Source of the DNA: Polydactylus sextarius
Lineage: Eukaryota; Chordata; Actinopteri; Polynemidae
DNA: 64,000 nucleotides
NCBI GenBank assembly: GCA_016801845.1
Contig: CM028922.1
Location: forward strand, 2,757,001 to 2,821,000
Direction of reading: 5' to 3'
Below, in pieces: positions 1 through 12,600 of the stretch. The position numbers were made by a program, and so were the translations under genes. Within the stretch, counting starts at the first letter, position 1; every line of letters begins with the position of its first letter. Under the pieces are notes generated by a model that had not been told where the DNA came from, made no database searches, and saw only the letters and a list, made by a program, of their open reading frames with translations.

Positions 1-363
1 AGCTCTCACACATTCGGGTAAAAGACAAATAAAAGCACATACATACTACATGCATGCTTGTGCACTCTCCATGCACCTTCTTAAGCATATGCACACATCC
101 TTTCCTTGGCAGCCCAGATTGTTGATTTTGAGTAATTACAGTTCAAGCCCCAAGCAGTTTCTGTCTTCATCACAGCTCTAACAGGGAAGAAGGTGATAAT
201 GAAGCTGAGGAGGCCCATGAATAATGCGCTGTCTGAGTCTTACTCCAGATCCACAATTACTTTACACTAAACTAGGAAAAGGCATTTGTGTTGTGTGAAT
301 GCTTTGTTGAGCTTTTGCTGTGTTTACACCGTGTGTGTTACTTCTTCCTTTGTATTTCTTCAG
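1..363 (+). other. end of upstream pappa intron
   Basis: Intron sequence before the first exon seen here. The acceptor is cag at 361-363, preceded by a T-rich tract. No repeat or other gene is recognised. An open frame from 288 reads through the acceptor into the exon; this is intron read-through, not a start. Confidence 0.7.
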
Positions 364-657
364 GCGGTATTGTGCTGAATCCCTCCTTCTATGGTACATT
401 CGGTCACACCGACACTATGGTCCATGAGGTCGGTCACAGCCTTGGCCTCTACCACGTGTTTCGAGGCATATCAGAGATCGAATCGTGTAATGACGCGTGT
501 TTGGAAACTGAGCCCTCAATGGAGACTGGAGATCTGTGTGCAGACACCAACCCTACCCCCAAATACAAAGGCTGCCATGATCCAGAACCGGGCAACGAAA
601 CCTGTGGCTGTCGGCATTTCACTCACACTCCATTTAACAACTACATGAGCTATGCAG
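364..657 (+). CDS. pappa: pappa exon: catalytic zinc site and Met-turn
   Basis: Contains the elongated zinc motif HEXXHXXGXXH as HEVGHSLGLYH at 423-455: three His ligands and the catalytic Glu, all intact. The Met-turn Met of NNYMSYA is at 645-647. Between them lie paired cysteines (ESCNDAC, GDLC, KGC, ETCGC) matching the pappalysin disulfide pattern, and an N-glycosylation sequon NET. The exon begins by completing a split Gly codon (GGIVLNPSFYG) after cag at 361-363, and ends with one base of an Asp codon before gtgaga. The catalytic core looks functional. Confidence 0.97.
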
Positions 658-3600
658 GTGAGATGGGGCCGTCACGTGTGTTTTGCTTCTTACCTGGACG
701 ATTTGTTGCAGTTATACCTCTCGTGCAAAAATGGACATATAGACATCTCTGTAGAGGAATGTGTTGGGTCTGTGTGCATACTGAGACAGGTGTGGAATTT
801 AGCAGGAACCTTTCATGTGAAAAACACAGTGGGGGGCACATCTTTTCATGTCACTCACGTGTCAAATTAAATTTTTTGTTAATGAATGAGTTAAATTTAT
901 ATTAAAAAAAACAACCTTTGTTAAGTCAGGGATTCATTTTATTAGTGGGATCAGAGTTGTGCAATATTTGAACACCTACTCCAGCCCTCGCTCTCCGCAC
1001 TGACCAGCAACCTCTTTTTTTTACCCACAGACGACGCCTGCACAGACTCTTTCACGCTGAACCAGGTGGCTAGAATGCACTGCTACCTGGACCTCATGTA
1101 CCAGACCTGGCAACCCTCCGCTAAACCTCCTCCAGTGCCAATGGCACCGCAAGTGGTTGAGCAGCATCATAATTCCATCACCCTGGAATGGTTTCCACCC
1201 ATTTCTGGACACTTTTACGACAGGTGAAATGAGCTAGATGAGTTGCCAAACAGATGCTAGTGTGTGTCTGGTGATAGGAAGAGTTTATACAGACTAACTG
1301 TGCTGATTATTGTAATGATAGTGTAATTTAACATTAAATGATTTGTTTATGAGCTAAACCCTAAAACTGAGCCAGGATGCACCATTTAAAAATGTTGTTA
1401 AACTTGCCCCACGTGTCCCATTATTATAATGACTGTATTTTCATATACTATATAAGTAATGTGTATTTGGCTTGTATCTAAGTTGGTTGCTGTGCTTGTG
1501 TGTTGGTTTCCTAGAGAAGTGGGATCAGTGTGTGATAAATGCACAGAGAGGGGGATTCTACTGCAGTACGCCTCCAACTCCTCCTCCCCACGACCGTGTG
1601 CTCCTTCTGGACACTGGTCCCCGCGAGAAGCTGAAGGTACAGCCTATATCACACACCCACAGTCTGTTATTGGACTATTGTCACTGAAAGGCGGTAGGCG
1701 AAGTTGGACTGGGGATCATGTGGGGATCATGTGCACCATTAGTGACACTTTCTAACTGTAAATATTATTCCCTTTTTTTATTTTTAACTGCATAATGACG
1801 GTCACTTTTGACTCAGTCTCTTATTATAGAAAGCTGTTTCTCCTAAAAACAAATTCAATGTGAAGACTAAGACAAAAATCCATTTTTCATCCACAGTTTA
1901 CCATACAATAACACGATTTGAGGTTTTGCCTTTTGTTGATTTTCTGAGTCAATACTCCAACGTACAAAAAAAAAAAATTCAGTCAATGACTCAACTTCAA
2001 AACATGTAAATGACTCACTGCATTCATGACACTTGGGCCGTGGGACAACACGGACGGATCAAGGAGGTCACTTCCCAGTGGATGGTGTTGTATGGTACCA
2101 AAATTCCCATATGAGGGCTCAGGCCCAAAACCAAGGTTAAAGATCATGTCTTTGCTGTAATTCCCCGCTTTTTTAAATTTCACTAAAGGGGGATTTGAGT
2201 GCAGTGAATGCTGAAATTAGCAGGATTTGAGATTTTTTTCTATTTTTTCCCTGTTTGTGATTCCATATTAGAACATTAGAGCTATACAGGGACCAGCATT
2301 AGGGATGAGGTATTTAAGCTATAAAAATAGTTGTTGTCCCATCTGTGCACCTCTGATCACTGTGGTTCTGGGACTGGCAGCATCAAGCAAACTCTGGATG
2401 TTATGGATATGACTGTGCAAGTTGTTGTTCTCCCATGTATATTGTCTATATGTGATGCACTTTCTGATAACACTAGTCAAATGTATGTGGCCAGTTTTAA
2501 GATACTGTAGTGACCTTTAGTGTTGAGTTTAGAACTTTTTTGGGAAATCACTACAACACGTCTGTGCATCAAACTACATAAATTTGACAAATTTACCTCT
2601 AGTCGGACCATTTTATCCTAAACATTGCTACATGTGCAGGGTGTTATCTTGTTATTGGATAGTTTATTTTTGTGCAAAAGTATCTGAAAATGAAAACACA
2701 GCTATGCATTTTAATCGTAGCAGAATTTCTTTGTGAATACACAACATACACCACCTGGCCAAAAAAAAAAAGTCACCATGTGATGAAGTGATGCATCATG
2801 CCTATTGCACTAGGCAATGCTATGATCTGGGGTTGCTGCATTTGGTCAGGTCTGGGTTCATCAACATTATGACTGACTACCTGAATATACTGTATGACCA
2901 TATTATTCCATCAATGGATTTATTCGTCCCTGATGGCATGGACATATTCCAAGATTCAGGGGACATGAGACATCATTTTTACACATGGATTGGCCACTAC
3001 AGAGTCCAGACCTTAACCCCTTTGTGCAGTGGTCCGACTCTCCCATCATCAATACAAGATCTCTGTGAAAAATTAATGCAACACTGGAAGGAAATAAATC
3101 TTGTGACACAGCAGAATCTTATTGAAACAATGCCACAGTGAATGTGCTGTAATCAAAGCTAAAGGTGGCCCAATGAAATATTGGAGTATGTTTTTTTTCT
3201 TTGGTGGCGACTGTTTTTTTGGCCAGGCAGTGTATATACAGCATATCATGCAGCCATAAACTGGCTTCTGATGAATTTAAACACAGATTTTAATTACTAA
3301 TAAAGCCATGCATAATAAGCTTTAAACATCTTACTAGGATGTGGAACCTTAACATCATCGTCAGATGATATAAGTGAGTCTGACTAAGGTCTATTATCCA
3401 TCCATTATACCACCTTTAAATCTAAAGGCTGACAGGACTTTCATTGTTTTGGCCCTTACACTCTAGAGCTGTCATCCTACATATATCAGATCGATTTAAT
3501 CTGTCAGCTACTTAAGATAGCATCACAAGTGTTGGAATACTATATTTGTATTATCTACTGTAGCATTACAGTGATCCCTCAGTATATCGTGCTTCACCTC

Positions 3601-6600
3601 TTGCAGCTTTGTTACATTGTTTTTTTTGTGGCTAGTATATGTAAATTTATATCGCAGGACTCTTCATTGCAACATGTTATTCTGTGACCTATGGTTATTT
3701 TTAATTTTTTTTAGATTTTAAATATTTTGTGAGGTTTTGTGATATTTTGTGTAAAATGGTGATGGTGAAATTATTATGGCAATTCCAGCAGTAATAATAC
3801 AAATGTTCAAAGTCAAATGCATCTACGAATGCATGAATTGATGCGGGTAGTTGCTCTATAGATTATTAAGTGACTCAACCTTGCCCTCACACTGGCTATA
3901 GTGTTTGTAGCAAAGGCAAGTCTGGGCTTGTCTAACATGCTGTGTGTGTAAACTGTACTCTATTTTCCCTCTTGGAAGGGGTCCCTGTTTGTGGCAGCTC
4001 CCCATTCCCTGTTAACTCTGCCTCGGCCAGCTTCTCACTGGATACCACAGCTGCTGTTTCCTGCTGTGATGGTGCATATGTGTTCAGCAGTTACTAATTT
4101 TCAATACACATGCTGGCAAACTATTGACAAAAAGACACCATAACTAAACGCTTTGGAATGGTGCCTATTCGCATAACATCCTCATATTAGAAGATAAACA
4201 AGTTAATATATGTATTTGTGTGACTGTGCATGTGCGTCTACACATTTTCATTCACATCCATGCATATGCAGTGCACCTGTTATTGAAGGACTTGTGGGTT
4301 GTGTCCTCACATTACTTGACTGGGAAACACTGGTGTGGTCAGAGAGAGCCAGAGTACCTCTCATAAATCTTTACTACTCTATACCCTGGAGAAATATGGC
4401 AGAAGGAGCGAAAAAAAAGAGGCAAAAACACACATGGATATGGATTCAGAGAAGGGGGGAAAGAAAGGTTGGGTGGGGTGGAAACCACCCAAGATAGTTA
4501 AGACAAGTGCATGTGGTTAGTGACATTCACAAGGGAGGATCCTGAGTTGATTGAAAACAGCAGCGCGTGTGAATGGAAGTGAAAGGTCCAGGATGTGTAT
4601 GTTCAATATCAGATGTGTGTGGGACTGTGTATGTGTAGCTCCAGGGTACAATTTGTGAAAAAAAAAAATCAGAGAGAGAGATGTTTTTAAAACGTTTTTA
4701 TTCATGAAAATAAATCACGAACCACAGCGGGCCTGTATAGACTAGCATGAAGCCTGTCAGGCCATTTCTTGCAGTAACATTTATAGAGTCATTATGAACT
4801 TTAACAAAATAATTTTGGAAGTTTTTTGGAACTTAAGCAGTGCTTCTGCAGGAATACTTAAAAATCCATTTGGTACAATTTAAACCATCAAGTAGCCGAC
4901 ATAAATATTTAACTCTCATGCTTTATCTTTTCAGATCATATACAACAAAACAAAGTTACATTTTAATTTAACATGCCAGAATTAAATCCCCCTTTCAGTA
5001 CCATGGATAGCGCCACCCAGCCAGACGTGCCAAACACTTATTCATAAACTTCAATATTTAATAGAAAATCATCATAAACTCAATAGAGCAGCATGTGCCG
5101 TAAATAAACAGGCTATTGTGACATGAGCACGAGGGCTGACTGTGAAAGTCATTTCTGATTTTATTGGTATTTGCAATATAGTCTGTGGTCATGTGGCAGT
5201 GCTTTACTTTTTAACAATACATTTAGAGAATAATTCAAAATAATTCATGGCGGGGCAAATGGGGGAAGGGCAAACCGTTTATCCTCAAATAGCACCTAGT
5301 GTGGGTCTATGTACACATGGAGATGCACTTCAAAAGTGTGTAATGCACTAAAATGCTTTATCTGCCTTTGCAATAAATGGAGTATACACAAAATGTATTT
5401 GCTTTTGTGTGAATGCGTCTGGATTTACTCAGTTTTAACAGTTAAATATATGTGTCTCAGTGTGTAACATTCAAGTTATTGTTAGAGTCCTCCTTGAGAG
5501 AAATAGTGTCAGGCATGCTGGTTTATGTGATGCCACCCAGCGTTTGTCAGACTGAAACTATTCAAGAGCAGAGGGCTCAATTTAGACTACGCTCCAGCTC
5601 CACAATCCAAACAAGGATTAGTAACCAGTATGAACAAAAAACACATCTTGTCCTTAACTGAGCCAGTGAACTGAACAAAGACGTGTTTGCTTTCTATGCT
5701 TTCATTCTGAATAAAACCAACTCATTCAATAAACGATTCCATTTGGGATGGAAAAAAAGTAATGAGATGAGAAGTGGTGGCCTTGACACATTGAGGGGAT
5801 CCCTGTGTTTAATTAAGTCTATCGCTCACTGTTTTCCATTGTTATATGACGTATGGTAACAGACTATAGTGAAAAGCAAAACAAGCAATCAAAGAAAGAG
5901 AATATTGTCGTCTTTCCTGCCAAGTTCATGCAAAGTACACAGACCACATTTGACAAAATGACCTAATGTCTGCTGTAGGTGAGTGAATATTTATTCAATT
6001 ATAGTATTTACACTTCTAATAAACAGTCCCTCCACATCATGCAGAGGAAAAGGCACAAAACGCTTTTTTCTTTTGGTGAAAGCAAAACTGTTCTGAAACT
6101 TTCCTTAATTGTTGCTGTTTTCAGGTAAACTTGTCAGTGAGGTAAAATAATTGAATTTTTTTCAGTAAACATCATCCACTTTAACTGTCATTCACTGCCG
6201 GCCGTCACCTTCAAACTTGATCATTTTCCCCAGCTCCTTTTAGCTGTTCCTCAGAGCAGCCTTAGCTCTAAAGAAAGCAAACTGTAAGGACATGTACCTA
6301 AAAGTAGCATCTGCGTCATCTGCTCCATATGTAAAAAACACAAACAAAACAATACCACTACCTGCCAGCATCAATGTCAGATTAACCTCTGAAATACCTT
6401 GAATGAAATGTGATGTGACACTGATTCCCAAGCCGCAGAGTGTCTGTTGCTTTCATGAAGTGTGTCTGTGAAGTGTCTTTCTGTTTGTGTGTGTGTGTCA
6501 GGGAAAAAGGGGTGGGGGTGTGGGGGTGTGGGGGTTGATGTCTGCCTTCTGAGTGAGGAAGTGTGTAACAGTGTTTGACAGTGAGTCATCGATAGTGAGA

Positions 6601-9600
6601 GCCAGAGCCAGACACTTCTTAGAAAGCATAAAGCGTGCATGCCCGGACATATCCCTGTCTGTTTATTCATCCGCCTCTCTGGACTTTTTGTGGATCAGGA
6701 TGATTCTCCAGAGCAGTTGGATTATGACAGGATAGTGAGCAGGCATCAGCATCTATCTTGGAGTTATACTTTGACAACTTGTCATGTTTTTAGCTGATTT
6801 CCGTAAGTTGTGTCAAACATTGATCATCCTACTCTCAGAACTGCGCCATATCTGTTCTTGCTTACCTTTGCATAAAAAAGATTAAGTGTAATTGGCTAGC
6901 GTAGCTGCTGATTATGGAAATGCCTTAATAATAATTCCATTGGTAGTGGATGTTAATGTTAAAAGAATTTAAAATAATGAACTCCACTCATTCATTTAAA
7001 TGGCATAGTGAGATGCCAACAGAGATAGTTCCAGCAAAAACCTCAGGGTCATCCAACAAAAAAGTTTAACTTAACTCAACTTTTACTGTCGACTTACACT
7101 TATGGGCTGAGGGACAAACAGCATCCGCCACATCCCAGTCCACCAGGAACAGTCCTGACCCAGTATGACCCACTAAATACAACTATTACCCTTTATTCTG
7201 AGGTCATTCTTAAAATATTACCTCTGTCTTTGATGCTTAATCATTGGGGGCCATGAGAGCCCACTAGACAATACCTGATTTCCCATAATTCAGCTGTATA
7301 CATAGCTTTGTCCAGTTCAGCCTCATTTGGCCAGACCTCTACTTTTCCAACTAAGATTAATGTGATACTGAAGCTTTTTTTGTCGACAGATTAATACCCA
7401 GATGGGATCAGCTAATCAACAGAGAATGAATGGCTCATATTCAAAGCTCAGGTCTGGATAGTTCAATCACAATGAGGGCCCCTCTCTCTGCTGTAAGGAA
7501 ATCATAGGTCAAACACGTCTAAGCTGGGCTATTTGTGTAGTTGTAAGTAGCTAATATAAATTCTTTAGTAGGTCCTGGGTTCTGCTGTGAAGTTTTGATA
7601 AACGAGACACCGGTATGAAATATAGCGACTCGTAATTACCTGTTGCAGTTAGCTGCTCTGTCCGCACTTAATCAGATAATTACACATAAATCATTGTGGT
7701 TTTGATGTTGGATTTCAAACTTTCTTTCACCGATCACATTACCAATCATAGATGCACATTTGCATGTTTCAAATAAGTTTACATTGCCTAAGGTTACACA
7801 GTGGATGACACCCCGATTCTGTCTCCTCTTAAATCTCCAACCACATAAGCAACAGTGCCAGAGCAGGAGTAGGGCCCATCATAACAGCTGACATTACAAA
7901 ATATTTTCAGTGGCTACAGCTGCTTTCCTTGCAAACTCAATGAAAATGTACCCATAAAGCCAGGACTACATGAGCTGAGCAAAAAGCCAAGCTCTTGGAG
8001 TATCTTAGTTCATTCTCTCCCAGCCTCTGCTCTCTTTCTCCCTCCTTGTCTTTCTTTCTCGCTGCCTTTTATTTTCTCTTTTTCTTTAATTCACCTCCAC
8101 TCTGGCCACACACACACTTACAGTACAATAATAAATGTGTTGAGATAATGTGGCTTGGAAACCATATTCAGTCCTCACTTGATTAAACACTGGAATTTTG
8201 CATGGTGCCCAGAAATGAGGTTAGCAAATGGCTTCGTTGGTTGCCAGCTTGGAAATGCACAAAAGGAAATCGAGGGAGAACATAGTGTCTGCCGCTTGCT
8301 GGCTTCGAAAAGTGCTTGATGAATGTTAGTGTACGTCACTTGGGATAATGCGAGCTAGCTGTGTGTGGACTCCAAATATGGCTGGAGTGTGACTGTTAGA
8401 GGTTGTAATGACTGTGCTGAAGTGAGAACCCTGCACAGGGCCCCTCTCAGAAGGTACACACCTCAGCTCTGCCTTTCCTCTGCAGATGGACTCACAATGA
8501 ACTCTCAGTTTCACCTCTACCTTGATGCTGCAGGAGGTGCAGATACACTAAAAAGATCATTGATGCAAATTCTTTCTGTCAGCACTCATAAAAAGGCTAC
8601 TAGCATTATAATTAAGTTAATCGTACCTATTCAGAGAACTTTCGTGTATGGCTTGCATTTATCATAATGACTCTTTATGTAATTTAACAATCATTTATAA
8701 TGTTTGAGGAGGAAATGGCCAGCTGGTTTTTGCTTATTGCGTGATTTATATTTAGTGTCATGTTGTTGTATCTGTAAATTATTTAAAGTCTCTTTGTTGT
8801 TTACATTGTGTTTGAGAACGTGTGTGCATGTGTGTGTGTGTGTGTGTGACACTGTGTCTCCTTCTGTTATTTTATCCCACAGGCCCTCCAGATGTGGAGC
8901 AGGCTTGTGAGCCAAGTGTGCGCACCTGGAGCCCCAACGCGGGAATTGAGCACGGTGTTGTAGGCCTGTCGGAGTGCCCTCTCCAGGGCTGCATGCTTCA
9001 GCTGGAGTTCTCCTACCCGCTGGTACCAGACTCTCTCACCGTGTGGGTCACCTACTTCAGCCCCGAGGAAACAGTGCTGCCAGCAATCCACAATATTGTG
9101 CTACTGACTGTGAGTGGGAACAACATATCTCTGGGCCCCAGTAATGTCTTCTGTGACATCCCACTGACTCTGAAGCTAGACATAGAGGAAGAGGTGTATG
9201 GGGTACAGTTTTTCACAATGGAGCAACACCTAGAGATCGATGCCACCCTCTTAGCATCCAAGCCAGACTGTACACTTTGTAGACATTGCCAACCACTACA
9301 CTACCGCCTGTTGCGCCAACCGCCCTTCACCCATGCACCACATGGTGTGATGCTGAATGAACCTACTCGCCGATTCACAGACAGGTGAGTGATCTGGTAG
9401 GTGAAAGAGTTATTTTTCTCGTCAGCGCATTCCCTCTTACATTCCTGAGTTTGGTCTTTGTCAGGGATTAAGAAAGACAAACATTTTCTCCTAACAGAGA
9501 AAGGAAGCCATACAATGTGCTGGGCATGTTTTGGCTGGAAACAATTGTTTTCACCCAAAGTATTTTCTTTTAGGAGTTGAGAATCGCTGAGTGGTCACCA

Positions 9601-12600
9601 TTCAGCTTCCTGCTTTAGTGTGATGTAATTAGGGGTTTTTAGACACGCCAGTAAGAAGGTGTTTATTTATCTGTGGAAACCATCCACAAAAATATGTGCT
9701 TGTAATACCAGATATCCTTTTCAATACCCTCAGGAGCACTAGCAAGGCACCGCTGCTTCTCCTGTTTCAAATCTGCTGCCCAACATTTGTTTCCTAAGTC
9801 ACAGGTCAATCGTTGCCCACATTTGTTTTTTCCCATGTTCCATGAAGCAAGGGCAAACAGATGGCTTGTTGAAGGTATTATCTGCACACTGTGGTGAGAG
9901 TTTAGTGCTTTGCTTTCATGGAATGTGCTGACTCGATAAAGATTGTGCTATACATGGCACTGCTGCGTGTTATGCCATCTCGCTATCGTGCTGTCAGCGC
10001 GGTTCACATGAGAAGGAAAGTGCTTGATAAGAGGCGAAAGGGTGAGTATGCATGTTATGCAAGATGGAGTGATGATACCTAAGTTCCATTAAGTGTCTGT
10101 ACACAACTTCTTGGTTGAATGGCACTGTCTGTGGAAATCTGTCTGCAGCGGGGATGTATTTATTTGGGGGTTTTGGCACACTTCAGTGATTACTGATGTA
10201 CTGTAGGTAGTTTTACTGCTGTGGTATATTTCACTAGCTGTGGTTGCATTCCAGTGGTAGTGGTCAGTGGCACTGGCTGCCTATTTTCTGTTGTGAGAGC
10301 ATATGGGATCTTGTCTCTGTTAGATGGTCAGAAAAGTTTTATAGCAAGTAAGTATGTGTGTTCCAGCCATCAAACTCTTTAACTCATTCAAATGAAGAAT
10401 TAAGTGTAACAACAAAAAATATACGGGAAGTTGCAACTTTTTTAAAACACTTAAAACACAATTTGGATGAAATATAAAATATAAAAAGATTAAATGAAAC
10501 AACAGAGAAAAGGACTGTTACTAATGGGATAGTGTGCACTTTATGTACAGTGTTTTGAGCTCCTCTTGGTTATTGATCAGTGTTTGGACACTGGGCTTTA
10601 TATCAAGAGTATGATACATTAAACAGCATTTGAACATCGGTAATTGAGCAGTAATACAGCATCATGTATTATTATTCTCTGGGGTCTGTTGGAATAATGT
10701 AGCAAGTCTCAAAATGAGTTAAATGATATCAACAGATTGTAGTGTGGCTGAAACTGAAAACATTATTGATTAATCTGCCTAATATTTTTATAATATTCAG
10801 TTTTATTTAATAAATAAAGAAATATCAAATCTTGATATTTCAGAGATAAAAGACAGAAAATGATGACAGTTTGGCTTGAAGAAGTCTGAAATGATTACTT
10901 GACTATAAAAGCAGTTTCTGATTAATTCTGTTGATTGATTAATAATGTAATGAATTAACTATTGCAGCTCCATTCCCGTTCATAGGACAAGTGAGGCGTC
11001 CTTTAACATGAAAATAATTCTAAAATGAAGAAATATGCCAGACATGGTATATTTTCTGATGTGGGTTTGATGAGCCATTATAGCCTCTGACTTTGACAAA
11101 CATAGCCTTTGACATGGCAGGGTAAAGATCAAAGTTCAGACAGATATTTTAGCATGCCACAAATCCAATGTGAAGTGCTCTGTTTGATCGGCAGGGTCCA
11201 GCTGCTGAAATGCTTTTGTTGACCACACAGCTCTTCTTGCAGCATGCTTCCATGAAGCTGGATAGAGCAATGGAGGTGTTGATGAGAGGGGGGGGTCGCC
11301 CCCCTACCATCAGGCCACTGGCCTTCACCTGAGTGGGGGCAAACTAAGGCAAGAAGAACAGCTGACATCTTGGCTCCTTTGGCTCCATCCATGGGTGGCG
11401 GTTTGTTTGGAATGGCTAAAGGCTGGGAGGTCAGGGTGACAGAGTAAATTATGGTGGGGAGTTAGAAGGGTGAAGTGAAGAGGAGACATGGAGGTGGGAG
11501 GTTGAACTGGTTGGGGGTAAATCATTGCTAGGCTCAGGAGGGGGGCAGTAGGTGAGGAGGAGAACATTAGGGGGTCGAAAAAGTATGAAGAGAGAGGGTA
11601 AGAGGGTTGGGTTAGTTTGACCCCATCCCTGTGAGGCACGCCAGCCCATGGGCTAATCCTCTTCCCGACATGGGTTTCAGAGCTGTCATTCAGTCAAAGC
11701 CTATCTCAAGGCTGATGTGATGTGAAGAGACCTCCCAGCCAAAAGAGAGCGAGGGCATTTCCCCCAGCATCAATACTACCCCACACCCCTCTGTAATTGG
11801 ACTCTGACCTGTTCCTGCACAGCTCTTCCCCATAATATCCTCCAACCGGCTAAGTCTGCTGACAAGTCTGCTGCAGGTTGGTGGGTTGCAAGTTACATTG
11901 CACAAAGTGGCTCTTTTTAAGCTTGCCTCTGGCTGCCTGTAAATATGGAGCAGATCACTGCATATGTATATGTAACATAGAGGCCTTCTTGTTGTTTTAA
12001 GGTAATTCTTGTGGGTCTAAACATATAGCCTTGGTTTGACATACCATAGGTGTAAAATTGATAGCAGTTAAACCTCAAATGCATATCAGCTGCCAAGCAG
12101 ACAAAAGGAGCATTGCACTGTTTGTTGTTCTTGCAGGCTCAATCTAAGATTTTTCCTCAACGTTCTTAAATTTATCTGCTTTTCTCATCTGGGATTGCTC
12201 TGCCAAGAACAACAAGCAGCTACAGAACGGAAACACATCCATATGCATGCTCACACATAAGCCTAGTGCACACATCAGTGAAGGCAGGAACACACGCAGA
12301 TGAGCACAGACACACACCAACACTCTTTTTGCTCTCAGTAGCAGCCACATACATTTGCACATGCTTCCATGTGTAATCACCTGGTGCTATCAAAACACCT
12401 TTGAAAGGCATATTATAGTGCTTTGTGCCTGCCTTTGAGCATGAGCCAAGATAAAACCTCGATTGCTATATTTGAAGAATGTCTGGGTGTACAAAGATGT
12501 AACGATGATGAAATCTTATCACGTGACACCTTGTCTGCAACCAGAATAAAATCCTTTGTAGTATGAGTTACATATCGGAACAATTACATATCTTATCTAG

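Larger units (their letters stand above)
1637..8882 (+). other. pappa intron, 7.2 kb
   Basis: Donor gtacag, acceptor tttatcccacag. It holds a 484-bp Tc1/mariner remnant (2749-3232), a diverged pogo/Tigger-like terminus near 3567, and a (TG)10 run 34 bp before the acceptor. No exon-like or RNA-gene sequence was recognised in the remaining unique sequence. Small open frames here (for example 4210-4497, 8365-8667) show no recognisable protein. Confidence 0.8.

Noticed and set aside
288..905. 205-codon open frame with a hydrophobic start that looks like a signal peptide followed by the zinc motif
   Set aside because: The first 25 codons are intron sequence before the acceptor at 361-363, and the end runs past the donor at 658. 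It is read-through of one internal exon, not a complete small protease.
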